A DNA stretch of 64,000 bases from Argyresthia goedartella (taxonomy: Eukaryota; Arthropoda; Insecta; Lepidoptera; Argyresthiidae). Under the pieces are notes generated by a model. The model did not search any database. It was given only the letters and a program-made list of their open reading frames with translations, and had not been told where the DNA came from. Positions 42,401-49,028 of the stretch are shown here, one piece after another. Each line of letters opens with the position of its first letter. The stretch's first letter is position 1. The translations under genes were made by a program, and so were the position numbers. The stretch is from NCBI GenBank assembly GCA_949825045.1, contig OX463815.1, positions 31,673,356-31,737,355 on the forward strand, in the 5' to 3' direction.

Positions 42401-44480
42401 AACGAAAGATGTAGTTGTAGAATTGGCACAAGGAAGATCAAAATTCACACAAAAACGAACGAAATGCTTGTACGCAACACAAGCAAGCCCCCATCCATTT
42501 ATTGAATGACAGACAGGCAGGTCGACGGGCCGATGTTGCCATTACCACTTTATCGAAAGCAAAGAATCAGTGCTCTTCGCGTTAAAAATTAAGCTATTCA
42601 TTATTATTTTTCAAATTTAACTATTTGTATTCTCTTAAATGTCCACCTTATAGATAAAATAAATATCAAATCAAATTGTAATCCAATAACTATAAAACAT
42701 CTAATTTTCCAAACATCATTGATTCTAGAGCCATCTGATAACGGTAAGATAAAACTGAGAGCAAGATAGCTTCGGGGCACTTATGTAGAGGACGCCACCG
42801 TCTATCTTAAATTAAATTAGTATTAGTAGGCAAGTGGTTTCAATTCTCTAGGTGACAGCAACTAGAGCAACTAAACTAATTTCGAAAGTATTATTAGTTT
42901 GAATTAAGTTATTGGCATTCTGAAGTCACCATCGACGCAAACTAAGATTAGTTCATGTTTTTTTTTTCCAATTAAACGCATTTCGCCTTTGGAACCAGTT
43001 CGAAACCACAATGTATTTTGAAATGCTCGATTATGTTTAACACAATCGACTTTTTTTTGTCAAAGGAAACTGAATAAATCTTTCAATTATATCAACATAT
43101 TTTATTAATTCATCATTATTCAAGCATTTTATACCGCTTAAAGAAATATTTGTAACATATTTATTATTTATATGGCAAACTCATTGCAAAATGAACTATG
43201 ATTATGTTCAATCAGTTTTCGAACTTTAAGCTGCTTGCCGCGCGGCGCGAAGAATTTGTCAGTTGGTTGATTAGTTTTTAGAATGTAGGTAGGTCCAAGG
43301 CCTCAGTAAATTTCGGAAAAATATATAATGCAGAAATTTCTCGGAAGTAATAGGATCACATAGCCTCATTAGCATTTGATATATCTTGGTTAGCATACAA
43401 CCATAGTGTAAGTCAGAGTTTCGTTCATCTGAGCATACAACATACAAATGAGCATATCATTTTTAAATAGGTTGTATAGAAATGACAAAACAAATACGAA
43501 CTCTTTACTCTCTATTATCTCTGTGTCTACTTCTTTATTTGACAAAAGATTAACATGTCTTTGAAACTCTTTGTCTTCCTCTCTTCCAACCTGAGTCGCG
43601 TTAGGTCTAACTAGCTAGATCCCTACTTCGACTTAAGTGTGACAAGTCGTAACGCGATGTAGTTAATTTACGCTTTAGGACTACCCTTCTAGAATGTCAT
43701 ACATATTTGGTGCACACCATGTGCATTAATTTAGCAATACAATAAAACCTCTTTTTGCTGCAATCAAAGATGCAGGCGTCGTCGTTGAAACTATACAACT
43801 GGAATAAACTGAACGCGGGCAGATATTTTCATTGGTTTTTTGACTTTATTGACAAGCCATAAGTTTGAATATTTGGTGGGCATATAGTGTATTGAGCCTT
43901 ATCATAGGTTAACGCAAATAATAGACTTTAATAATAAGTACTGCCAGGCACTTGTTTACATTCTCAGATAAAGATTTCATAGACATTCCGGAGCACATAT
44001 CAAGGTTATACACAAAGCCATATCGTTGCTGGTCGGTGGTGGAGTATGCATATTGCACATTGGACTTGCAGGAGATAATCGACTAGTTTCTGACGGCAAT
44101 GACCTCTTCGTAGCGGTAGAAGTTCTTACTCACAAACAATAGGTCTCTGGTTCGAATCACGGCCGGAGAGAAAGTTAAAACCCCGGGTCTTGGGTTTCTG
44201 GTATTTTTTTTTATAACGTTTATTCAGAAAAAGCACTTAAGTATACAAATTATAAGTCTGCCAAACTGCTGGGCAGTTTGTCGGCAGTTTGTTGTATGTT
44301 TGTGCAGTCCTTGTTTCTGGTATCCTAGTGCGGAGCCATAAGCAAGGTGTATTAAAAGTTCATGTTTACGTAAATTCTGTTCTGTAACTTACCATACTCA
44401 ACATCAGGATGGACACTCGCGATTCTAAGATATTCCCGGAAGTTTTGCACACTGGCCATGGTGTCCCATTTGCTGGCCAT
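21228..44480 (-). CDS. Acy1: Aminoacylase-1 (N-acyl-L-amino-acid amidohydrolase), nine exons
   Basis: M20-family zinc peptidase that hydrolyses N-acylated amino acids in the cytosol. I joined nine exons with consensus GT/AG sites and matching phases: 44393-44480, 31227-31396, 29132-29303, 28765-28911, 27709-27779, 24789-24899, 23783-23878, 22445-22581, 21228-21432 (1197 bp, 398 residues; human ACY1 has 408). Key residues fall at human positions minus two or three: His78 in LNSHMDVV, Asp80, Asp111 in YARGSQDMK, Glu145/Glu146 in PDEETGG, Glu173 in GFALDES, the dimer-interface His204 in PGQPMHGS, His370 in LLLHAHDE. No lesion is present, so the gene looks functional. Unusual points are VVVAV where VVPV is common, and Met203 before His204 where Gly is usual. 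The introns (about 13 kb for intron 1) are filled with transposons. The promoter lies above 44480 but I see no clear TATA box. Confidence 0.95.
21459..21801. mobile_element. MITE family M1, copy 1
   Basis: A 343-bp non-autonomous element bounded by perfect 9-bp duplications TTATAATAT (21450-21458 and 21802-21810). Ends are weakly inverted (GGCAACAAAT and ACATAAGCC). Several subterminal TGATCACCAAA-type motifs occur near both ends. Its middle carries the hairpin GAAGGGTAAAGGGGG with CCCCCTTTATCCTTC as its other arm (21567-21610). It lies in intron 8 of Acy1, next to exon 9. The 9-bp duplication suggests a Mutator-like source, though no transposase is present. Confidence 0.85.
21811..22444. other. 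Acy1 intron 8, no further feature
   Basis: Nothing coding is evident. A 67-codon minus-strand frame at 22192-22395 (LEQTEICTENHLPLLRGNK) resembles leader peptides of LINE-derived sequence, but I cannot assign it firmly. Confidence 0.35.
22445..22581 (-). CDS. Acy1: Acy1 exon 8
   Basis: The acceptor ACCATCCCAG precedes 137 bp that encode VLAWCKEAGDDVICNAIHKN and then STNLFWTAFKKALDD; the donor is AT|GTGAGT. It corresponds to the segment of human ACY1 around SWCQAAGEGV and PWWAAFSRVCKDM. Confidence 0.95.
22582..23373. other. Acy1 intron 7, left part, no feature
   Basis: AT-rich intron sequence; nothing coding or repetitive was recognised apart from short simple runs. Confidence 0.4.
23380..23880 (-). 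repeat. Tandem duplication around Acy1 exon 7, with decayed exon copy
   Basis: A roughly 245-bp unit is repeated: CAGCTGGCTATGTTAAGGG at 23372 and CAGCTGGCTATGTCAAGGG at 23621, each followed by TTAGAAGTAAGTA and GAGATCCCTGGTCAAGTCC. The unit includes part of exon 7: 23568-23629 read on the minus strand aligns with exon 7 from its KLAAAFDCRV part to its donor, but has stop codons. The intact exon is at 23783-23878. Confidence 0.75.
23783..23878 (-). CDS. Acy1: Acy1 exon 7
   Basis: 96 bp, phase 0 at both ends, encoding GGLQINVLPEKLAAAFDCRV and ATDVDLVQFENM. It aligns with human [20 protein letters not shown]. Acceptor CTCATTAG, donor ATG|GTAATT. Confidence 0.95.
23990..24130 (+). mobile_element. 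RTE-like LINE 3' fragment
   Basis: GGGGTGGCCCTTACCCAGCA with the following GTGGAAAATGACGATATA, after a GGCCGAGACGTCG-type Arg-rich stretch, resembles the end of insect RTE-like elements (compare 40490-40630). It lies in Acy1 intron 6. Confidence 0.4.
24131..24788. other. Acy1 intron 6, no gene
   Basis: A 122-codon minus frame (24207-24575) and a Lys-rich plus frame (24469-24753) overlap here; both are low-complexity and lack domains. I treat them as chance open frames in AT-rich intron. Confidence 0.4.
24789..24899 (-). CDS. Acy1: Acy1 exon 6
   Basis: 111 bp, phase 0 at both ends, encoding LHHVIDKFMQFRAAEMKKLN and ELSEVTTVNLTLVE. It matches human [20 protein letters not shown] and SVNLTKLE. 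Acceptor CTCCATAG, donor GAG|GTAACT. Confidence 0.95.
24955..25054. repeat. Two adjacent perfect hairpins
   Basis: Hairpin 1: arms 24955-24969 and 24976-24990 (15 bp, ATTCATTATCATCAT) with a 6-base loop. Hairpin 2: arms 25005-25027 and 25032-25054 (23 bp, starting GACGGTGGTTTCCTTGACAG) with a 4-base loop. Both are perfect. They abut the 3' tail of the LINE at 25055. Confidence 0.85.
25055..26105 (-). mobile_element. CR1/Jockey-like LINE, 5'-truncated copy 1
   Basis: Minus-strand RT C-terminal half and 3' UTR, collinear with 26404-27700 but with more indels. Blocks: FSLPNVRQVETSLVLDSNSL, MQWGPHIDKLAGKLSSVAYA, DVATSRLVYFSYFHSVMSYG. A short (AATC)n tail is at 25052-25066. It lies in Acy1 intron 5 and is not functional. 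Confidence 0.85.
26170..26350 (+). mobile_element. LINE C-terminal scrap (RTE-like)
   Basis: The plus strand reads PRLVGRPPARWSDDI, like the C-terminal GRPxxRWxDDI block of RTE-like elements. It sits between the two CR1-like copies. Confidence 0.45.
26404..27700 (-). mobile_element. CR1/Jockey-like LINE, 5'-truncated copy 2
   Basis: Minus-strand RT from KLGQLVRWISLPENLFIEVN through GVPQGSILGPFLFLVYINEL and catalytic LFADDTSLVFK, then QTIFILQKRAIRAIYNLK and a TGA (27023-27025). The frame resumes with LRELFKEIDIL, NSFKGQCILYYNKIPLE and LSKKGYYNVQDYLNDR. An (ACTCAA)n-type tail is at 26409-26436. The 5' end lies about 10 bp inside intron 5 of Acy1, on the same strand as the gene. One stop plus truncation make it non-autonomous. 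Confidence 0.88.
27709..27779 (-). CDS. Acy1: Acy1 exon 5
   Basis: A 71-bp exon easily hidden inside a longer LINE-derived frame. Acceptor GTCTTCTTGCAG; it encodes YKVICPGQPMHGSQL and PGTAGEK; donor AAG|GTATGT. It aligns with the human dimer-interface segment containing His206 (GRPGHAS). It begins with two bases that complete the CAA codon started in exon 4 and ends in phase 0, as exon 6 requires. Confidence 0.93.
27960..28090 (+). mobile_element. LINE/SINE 3' tail
   Basis: ACCCACGACACAGGGAGACC (27992) followed by GTGTGAAATAAAGATTTTC and (ATTTTC)n at 28065-28082 looks like a plus-strand retroelement end. The CACGATAC/CACGACAC-type core recurs at 18937, 48385 and 57090. Confidence 0.45.
28091..28690. 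other. Acy1 intron 4, repeat remnant then featureless
   Basis: 28085-28225 read on the minus strand looks like a retroelement 3' region (TAGGAAATCTTCATATCACC); the rest of the stretch to 28690 is AT-rich without frames or repeats. Confidence 0.35.
28765..28911 (-). CDS. Acy1: Acy1 exon 4
   Basis: 147 bp encoding DEETGGYDGMRLFVES, GFALDESCASPTDEYIAFYG and ERVAM. Catalytic Glu145/146 and metal ligand Glu173 are here. Acceptor TTGTCCACAG. Of two possible donors, C|GTGCGT at 28764 gives the phase that exon 5 needs; the nearer GTCGCT (28774) would break the frame. Confidence 0.93.
29132..29303 (-). CDS. Acy1: Acy1 exon 3
   Basis: 172 bp encoding DLWSYPPFGSHITPDGWIYA, RGSQDMKNVGIQYLEAVRRL and TVHITFVP. 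Asp111 is the bridging metal ligand. Acceptor TTTATTACAG, donor G|GTGTGT. Confidence 0.95.
29700..29985 (+). repeat. tRNA-derived SINE fragment
   Basis: TTTCACGCTTGCTTCTCACA (29908), GAGATTCAGGTTTGATTCCT and CCAATGAGATAATTAATTTA match the SINE family at 40885 and 54600. The B-box-like GGTTTGATTCC is retained. It lies in Acy1 intron 2. Confidence 0.6.
29990..30870 (+). mobile_element. R1/Jockey-like LINE remnant
   Basis: Decayed RT reading in shifting frames: NRRFQVGLQEL, NQRNGLPQG, ELNIYIYMAKHK, then RINLLKKLTGNSWGAKPTAL and RTTALALCYSAAKYASHQS. The LLxKLTGxxWGA and ALCYSAAxYA blocks are characteristic of this LINE group in insects. Many stops; inactive. A 38-bp perfect palindrome (30388-30425) lies inside. 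Confidence 0.75.
31227..31396 (-). CDS. Acy1: Acy1 exon 2
   Basis: 170 bp encoding QCIEFLRKQAESLDLPITVI, PKKPVVIISWEGTKPELPSV and MLNSHMDVVVAVE. His78 and Asp80 of the active site lie here. Acceptor TTTCCAG, donor GAG|GTAGGT. Confidence 0.95.
31397..33714. other. Acy1 intron 1, distal 2.3 kb, no feature recognised
   Basis: AT-rich; the longest frames (98 and 88 codons near 32500-33006) lack domains and overlap each other on opposite strands. I see no transposon motif here. Confidence 0.4.
35788..35852 (+). mobile_element. RTE-like LINE 3' tail
   Basis: GTGGGCTCGAACCGGTGAGC, then CCTTTGCCCAGTAGTGGGAC, matches the end of the element at 40590-40625 (VWVRTGEAFAQQG). Only the last 20 or so codons and a short tail remain. 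Confidence 0.6.
35859..36000 (-). pseudogene. Copia RNase H fragment
   Basis: About 47 codons on the minus strand read GWLAWFCKKQNVVALSTAEA, then EYTAAAQASAELIYLMGLL. The KKQxxVALSTAEAEY block is the hallmark of Ty1/Copia RNase H and includes its catalytic Glu. No other Copia domain or LTR is present nearby, so it is an isolated remnant inside copy 1 of the duplicated segment. Confidence 0.75.
36322..37770. other. Acy1 intron 1, no gene seen
   Basis: AT-rich. A direct 57-bp repeat occurs around TTAGCTTATCTTACATACAA (36888 and 36936). Nothing coding is recognised. Confidence 0.4.
37771..39526 (-). pseudogene. P-element exon 6, catalytic core
   Basis: Acceptor TTTCTTCCAG at 39527. The frame reads SLNTKMPSLLLNNIKVTQRQ, then RRFTVEEKILSLSLYNKSV; a frameshift follows in the A8 run; then ILIFDEMSITPQIHFIDQND, GLGESKIANQSLVFMIKGIG and TLCDQSTVNVGAINDLC. 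A TAA (38686) is followed in the same frame by IPIYDVPHLLKGLRNYLL. The last part contains LLIDKLFDSLNS and RHFNQDPIENFFANIRSYGA, ending NKVVSLK and TAA at 37771. The two Asp and the final Glu of the catalytic triad are present. Confidence 0.88.
39527..40119. other. P-element intron 5
   Basis: AT-rich, 593 bp, no internal feature recognised. Confidence 0.4.
40120..40218 (-). pseudogene. P-element exon 5
   Basis: 99 bp encoding NLSCTVQKKLKKAIAIEHSY and CRRSSETNVSKP. Acceptor ATTTCCAG, donor A|GTAAGT. Basic linker between THAP domain and coiled coil; open frame. Confidence 0.75.
40262..40640 (+). mobile_element. RTE-like LINE C-terminal fragment
   Basis: Plus-strand reading in shifting frames: ILPILTYARSN, GVKRKDR-like, WNWARHVC, THLDKWAKSAL, then GRPRRTWRDDLDKFLPRW and VWV(R)TGEAFAQQG. 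These are the conserved C-terminal blocks of insect RTE-like elements. It inserted into intron 4 of the P-element gene, in antisense. Confidence 0.72.
40688..40750 (-). pseudogene. P-element exon 4 (mini-exon copy b)
   Basis: 63 bp encoding LTQVAPVMQVEASTSRLMDS. Acceptor TTTTCCAG, donor G|GTAACT. It is a diverged duplicate of exon 3, with the flanking intron sequence also similar. Confidence 0.72.
40885..41172 (+). repeat. tRNA-derived SINE
   Basis: The head GGGCTCCTTGGTCTAATGGC resembles a tRNA A box and GCAGATTCAATGCCTG a decayed B box. The body (CCAATGAGGTAATTAATTTA, then GTAGGTCCCGGCTACTACAG) matches the body at 54715-54900 in reverse orientation. It is not a functional tRNA: the anticodon arm does not fold and the B box is mutated. 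Confidence 0.7.
41223..41285 (-). pseudogene. P-element exon 3 (mini-exon copy a)
   Basis: 63 bp encoding FTQAAPALQAEASTSQPMDT. Acceptor TTTTCCAG, donor G|GTGACT. The same phases as exon 4 allow either or both to be spliced in. Confidence 0.72.
41581..41788 (-). pseudogene. P-element exon 2, THAP domain with lesion
   Basis: 208 bp encoding ASMHVFPDPEKYPERFKTRI, TIAGGNPESAADHECFQKKR and LCDRHFLDN, then TGA; the end (NRLNSLAVPSLNLT) is in another frame. The exon length is one base off the multiple that the flanking phases demand, so an indel lies near 41630-41650. The second Cys-His pair (CDRHF) is present. Confidence 0.82.
41840..41925. repeat. Hairpin resembling the MITE module
   Basis: GATAAGGGGGCGGAAGCCCC then CACCCTTATC (41876-41905) forms a hairpin of the same style as the M1 MITE core (G-run, short spacer with GAAGC, C-run). 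The flanks AGAGTGTCGATA and TCTACACTCC extend it. Confidence 0.45.
42187..42223 (-). pseudogene. P-element exon 1, start of THAP domain
   Basis: ATG at 42223 encodes MPRLCALRCESS with the first Cys pair of the THAP zinc site, then G|GTAAGC. Confidence 0.8.
42224..43276. other. Upstream of P-element; no gene
   Basis: 42230-42520 is less AT-rich and may be the P-element 5' UTR; a 95-codon plus frame and a 101-codon minus frame overlap here without motifs. The rest to 43276 is AT-rich intron sequence of Acy1. Confidence 0.4.
44393..44480 (-). CDS. Acy1: Acy1 exon 1, start codon
   Basis: ATG at 44480 encodes MASKWDTMASVQNFREYLRI then ASVHPDVEY, donor G|GTAAGT. It aligns with the N-terminus of known aminoacylases (REYLRIxSVHPxxxY). 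A second Met at residue 8 is possible. The exon ends in phase 1 and completes Ala30 with exon 2. Confidence 0.93.
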
Positions 44481-45097
44481 GTCTGTTTAGTAAGACTGCT
44501 GTTGCGGTACTATCGCGCATAGTGATAAACCTCCCTAAATATGTAGATCGTATTAAGTATGTAAATGAAATATTTTTATCATCATCACTGTACATGATAT
44601 CGTTTTGTTACATGTAACTTTATCAGCATTTATTTACCCTGTAATAATGTTGTGAGTGATTCTATGCTCTTTGCGAGCAATAAATATACTAGGAGGACTT
44701 CACCAGTCGTCAGTGGGCGCCATTTTGTAACTTTCTCCGTATCTGTGCATCTGAAATTCGGAAATTTCACTGACAAGAGTTTTTGAGCGCCAAGTTTTTC
44801 ATATTTCATATTCAAATGACCGTACCGTTAAAATTATTAATTGAGTAGCTAGCCTGTGCTTCCTTCCTTCATCCTTCATGTGCATTTTAAATGTGCCAGA
44901 AAGAGATCAGAACAAAATGAACTCTACTGACGACTGGATATTATCAACCAAATACATTAATAATCTGTTATCAGTTGTAAGTTTGTCTTTAATGTGTAGT
45001 ACAGCTTATTTATCCAAACATTTTTTTTATATTTGCTATGTTAAAGCCTATGGTTAGGGGCAGAATGACTGCCAAAGGATCATGGCCATAGAATATT

Positions 45098-46147
45098 CAG
45101 TCCAGACAATATAAGGTTATCTTTGTATAAGATTTTTTTTTAGTTATAAAGTTATGATTTTAACATAATTTTAGATGTTAGTTAAAAAAAAATAACTAAT
45201 TATAAATTTAACTTTTACACTAAAATTGGCTAGCCTTTAGAAAGTCGGCCGTTTCAGATGTTTTGCCGATTTTTTGTATGCTTTAATAGTGGATTTATAG
45301 TTTTTTTTTTTCGGGTTATATTTTTTTAAATATCGCCATTTCAATCATTCGGGACCGTGGGGATCTGGGAGTATTAGAGTAGGGAAAAGACGAATTTGCC
45401 GTTTATTTAACTTTAGATGTCGTTCTAATATCATTGACCTCGAGCTCAATGTCATTGACATTGACATTGACCTTTCATGCATATTTCGCAGAAAATTCTC
45501 AGTTTTGCTGTTTCAATTATGTAAATATAACCTAAAAAAGAGGATATAAAAATATATTTTTTTCAAGAATGATGCATTACCTTTTCATGGGAGTGGTGTC
45601 AGCGGGAAGGGGTACCCCCCGAAATTTTTACGGAAAAATTTACAAAAGGTCAATTTCAACGGCACTTTTAAGGACCTCGAGGTCAAAAGCAGCAAAAGTG
45701 AGATTTTTCTGCGAAATATGTATGACAGGTCAAGGTCAAGGTTAATGACCTCGAGATCAATAAACTTTGAACGACATAAAGCTTAGAAAGCGCAAAACTG
45801 AGAATTTTCTGAGAAATACAGGAATGGTCTAGTTCAAGGTCAAGGTCAATTGCCACGAGGTCTATGAATTTTGAAAGACATCTAACGTTAAAAAACAGAA
45901 TCTTTGTCGTTTCCCCACCCTAACACTCCCACATATCCAAGGTCCCGAATGCTTGAAATGGCGACTTAAAATAAAACTATAACTCGAAAATTAATTATTT
46001 TCGACGGTTTGCCTATATTAAAATCATTTATGAATACACTAATGAAGCATAGAAAAATCAGCCCAAATATCTGAAATGGCCGGCTTTCTTAAGTCCTTCC
46101 CTAAAATTAATTTCTTGAACAAAGATGACCTTAAATTGTCTGGACTG
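45098..46147. mobile_element. Foldback element FB1 with long inverted repeats
   Basis: 1050 bp, ends CAGTCCAGACAAT and ATTGTCTGGACTG. Arms of about 300 bp are imperfectly inverted: GTCGGCCGTTTCAGAT (45243) with ATCTGAAATGGCCGGC (46070), and CATTCGGGACC (45347) with GGTCCCGAATG (45942). The interior holds many AAGGTCA and GACCTCGAG motifs. No transposase is present. Confidence 0.82.
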
Positions 46148-46840
46148 TATTATTTTATTATTGTATTATATGTAAAAAATGTACCAGCGAAGTTGGGATA
46201 GGCTATAAACGGTGTGTTTGTCAACTTATTGAAGCCCTAATTACTCACGGAAGTCTCCATATTCATATTTATCATTAGAGAAACAAGTAAATAATGTACG
46301 TACACTATTTCATTTTCAGATAAGAAATGATTTTTTACCAAATAGTTTTACATTATGCTGGTCTTAATGTGCGGTTTTTAGACGTAGTAAAGAGGGTTTA
46401 TGATACGTGTGTAGATAAAAATAATAACATCATCACACTCACTCTTAAACCATCGTCGCTGCTGACACATTACACAAATATCTTATTGGTACTTTAACAG
46501 CAAACCTAACGAAGATTTGACTCATCAGATAAACTATATAAACAAGTAAAGAAAACAAAAACACAATTAAATCTGTAATTAAGAATATCGCGAATAAAAA
46601 CATTGTAAACAAAGTTGGAATGACATCTATCAGTGCAGTACGAGTGTCAAATAAACAATGAAAAGAATATTCATAAAAAATACGCAGTAGTAGGGCACAG
46701 TGCCTCCGCCAAGTAGTGCAAAAGACAGACAAGACCGTTTTCAGCTTTTTCTCAAAACATCTCAGAGCACATGTAACTGCGTGACCTTCGTTTAAAATTA
46801 TTGTAAGTTAGTCTGCGTTAGTCTAAGTTGTAAGCTAGTT
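46148..46840. other. Between foldback elements; no gene
   Basis: 46410-46640 is the end of the duplicated segment. A 95-codon Phe/Leu-rich minus frame (46445-46732) overlies it; its copy at 36100-36320 is not open, which argues against coding. Confidence 0.45.
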
Positions 46841-47878
46841 GCTACAGTCCAAACATTTGACAGATTTTAACAAATGAGGTGAGAGTTTTAGGCTATATAA
46901 TTTTAGTGAAAAGTCAATAGGTTGGGTTTAGACGGCAAAATGTAGTTTACAAAGTTATTGGTGCGTACTTTCATGCTCTATGTACGTAACCAGGTGCATT
47001 AATAAGTTTGTATGTGCTATTAAAATTAAGTGTCACTTAGAGGTCTACAGCTCATAGAGTCACACTAGAATGAGTTCTTAGTTTTACAATATTTAAGTAC
47101 ATTGAAAAACAAAATTGTTGAAATCGCTATTACATAAGTAGCAAATATCAGACTTTGCTACAGGGGATCTCACAATTTTCAAGTGAAATACTCAACGGCA
47201 TAGCTTGGCGACATATTTTTACATTTGTTTTAGATGTGGTTAATTATGCTCAGTTGATATATTATTCATTGCATGTACTTGTAGTGCCTGCAATGTTAGA
47301 ATCCAATTAAACATATGCTATAGCGTAATCAAGGCAAGGACCTTTACTTATGGTCACCTAAGACCCACGTGACATGTATGGGAGGAGACGTGACGGCATA
47401 TTTATGTGACCATCGTAGAGGTTTTAAAATAATAGCCAGAAAGATTAGGCAGAAATCCAGTTGAAAATGGGTCCTGTTCGTAGGTTCCAATGACGTTACA
47501 TCGACGGTCACTAGCTCGAATCCCATCCCTCTTTTGCGTCACGTCTTTTCCCATACGGGATGCAGAGTGACAGTTCTGCCCACATTTATCTAGTTATACT
47601 AGTACCTACATAAATTAATACTAGTGGCTCATTGAGTTGTAGACCTCACGAGTGACACTTTCTTTTAATAACACATACAAACTTATGAATGCACCTGGTT
47701 ACGTACGTGGAGTATGAAAGTAGCCGCACCAATAACTTTGTAAAACACATTTTGCGGTCTTAAATCCAACCTCAAAAAGTCAATTTCATAAAACTTATGC
47801 AAGCTGCTACTCTCACGGTCTCTACAAATACAACAACACCATATTTGTTAAAATCCGTCAAGCTTTTTGGACTGCAGC
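46841..47878. mobile_element. Foldback element FB2 with long inverted repeats
   Basis: 1038 bp, ends GCTACAGTCCAAA and TTTGGACTGCAGC. Arms of about 220 bp: CAAAGTTATTGGTGCG (46949) with CGCACCAATAACTTTG (47725), and TACGTAACCAGGTGCATT (46982) with AATGCACCTGGTTACGTA (47692). No coding capacity. A fragment of the same family is at 18361. Confidence 0.85.
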
Positions 47879-48171
47879 GTTTTTTTTTTATTTAAAACCC
47901 CTACTATATCTCCGCCATTTTGATAAATTTCCAAAAACCAAATCGACAAAAAAAATATCGAACCCGCTTACAAAAAATCACTAGAATCAGTTGAGAAATG
48001 CGGCCTGTAGAGGAGAACATCCGAACACACATACGGACATACGAAAGCATTTTTTCCCAATCCTGAAACGGAGACGCTTCGTCTGCTCGCTCGCTCGATC
48101 AATAATGTTAGCGCGAGGAAACAATAACAACAACAAAGGCAATATACAAATTATATTGCAAGCCTTCTGAT

Positions 48172-48340
48172 CGTATAAACATCCAAGACATGTTTTTTTT
48201 GCTTTATTCCCAGCCGGGGATCGAACCGAATATATATGTGTGTTAAGGAGTGATGGCTGCTACAATTAACACACATATATATTCGGTTCGATCCCCGGCT
48301 GGGAATAAAGCAAAAAAAACATGTCTTGGATGTTTATACG
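48172..48340. repeat. Perfect inverted repeat, 74-bp arms, SINE-derived
   Basis: Arms 48172-48245 and 48267-48340 are exact reverse complements around a 21-bp spacer. Each arm holds GGTTCGATCCCCGGCTGGGA, which looks like a tRNA B box. The outer part (ATCCAAGACATG) recurs at 50090 and 57145, so the arm derives from a dispersed SINE-like repeat. Confidence 0.92.
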
Positions 48341-48440
48341 TGTGTGTTTATGAATGTGAAAGTGTGATGTCGCTATTTCTGTTCCCACGATACATAGTAT
48401 CCTAGTGTGGGGTCAGATACTATGCATGTGCCTGTATATA
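48341..48440 (+). repeat. SINE-like repeat body
   Basis: GTGATGTCGCTATTTCTGTT and CCCACGATACATAGTATCCT, then GTGTGGGGTCAGA; the reverse complement is found at 50028-50105 (GATCCCACACTAGGATACCC). It continues the right palindrome arm. Confidence 0.6.
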
Positions 48441-48890
48441 TATATGTCTATGTTTATGTTTTTTTTGGTAATATAATTATGGCAGCATATCTGTGAATAA
48501 AAAATAATTTAAAACATTTATTTATTGCACATAAGATACTTACTTATAGGAAAACTTGTTACAAATATAGTGTACAACAGCAATCTTATGAACCAGAAAT
48601 CTTTTCCAGCAAACCCTCTCGTCCTCATCCTCAATAAATCCTCAACATATCCGCACCAAAATCAGACGCTGCATGAAACGAAACGTAGAGTACAAAACAA
48701 GCAGAAACCACCTCTCAACAAACTAGCATATCGGCGTGAAACGAAACGTGGAGTTGCACAAATAAGCGGCAAACCTTCGCAGAGCCCACCTACGCGGGCC
48801 TTTCAAAAATCACAGCGCTCGAAATACGTTCCATGCCATACTGTGTCGTACTCGCAAACCTTACGCTCTACACTTTGCGCAGAAAAAGAG

Positions 48891-48898
48891 TATAAAAA
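48891..48898 (+). promoter_or_regulatory. TATA box of the secreted-product gene
   Basis: TATAAAAA lies 54 bp upstream of the ATG at 48945, which predicts transcription start near 48920. It is the best TATA/ATG/signal-peptide arrangement in the window. Confidence 0.55.
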
Positions 48899-48944
48899 AC
48901 GTGAGTTTTTCTGTTTCTGAAAAGAGTGGGTGAAAAAAGTTAAA

Positions 48945-49028
48945 ATGCTCCGTAAAGTCAGTGCGTTGGTTTGCTGCCTTTGCATGTTCAGTATTTCGAT
49001 GAGTGAAAGCGCTATACCTGCTGAAAGC
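48945..49028 (+). CDS. First coding exon of an unidentified secreted protein
   Basis: ATG in context AGTTAAAATG opens 28 codons: MLRKVSALVCCLCMFSIS, then a likely signal-peptidase site near SESA, and IPAES, followed by a strong donor AGC|GTAAGT. Basic n-region, Cys/Leu/Val-rich core and small residues at the end make a convincing signal peptide. With the TATA box at 48891 this looks like a real gene start. I do not recognise the family; small secreted or peptide precursors often have such a first exon. Later exons are uncertain: one candidate is 49622. Confidence 0.55.

Larger units (their letters stand above)
43277..46640. repeat. Duplicated segment, copy 2 (contains Acy1 exon 1)
   Basis: Begins GAATGTAGGTAGGTCCAAGG and matches 33715-36321 in the same orientation, over 90% identical by eye in aligned blocks. 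It contains Acy1 exon 1, which copy 1 lacks, and a complete foldback element (45098-46147) of which copy 1 keeps only the right half. Confidence 0.8.

Noticed and set aside
42143..42509. Overlapping 95- and 101-codon frames upstream of the P-element exon 1
   Set aside because: The minus frame overlaps exon 1 in frame but continues past its strong donor; neither has a domain.
46445..46732. 95-codon hydrophobic minus-strand protein
   Set aside because: Phe/Leu/Ile-rich AT artefact; the duplicated copy at 36100-36320 does not keep the frame.
48525..48920. 131-codon plus-strand frame upstream of the secreted-product exon
   Set aside because: Low-complexity, Lys/Ser/Gln-rich, begins in AT-rich repeat and runs through the TATA box; no domain.
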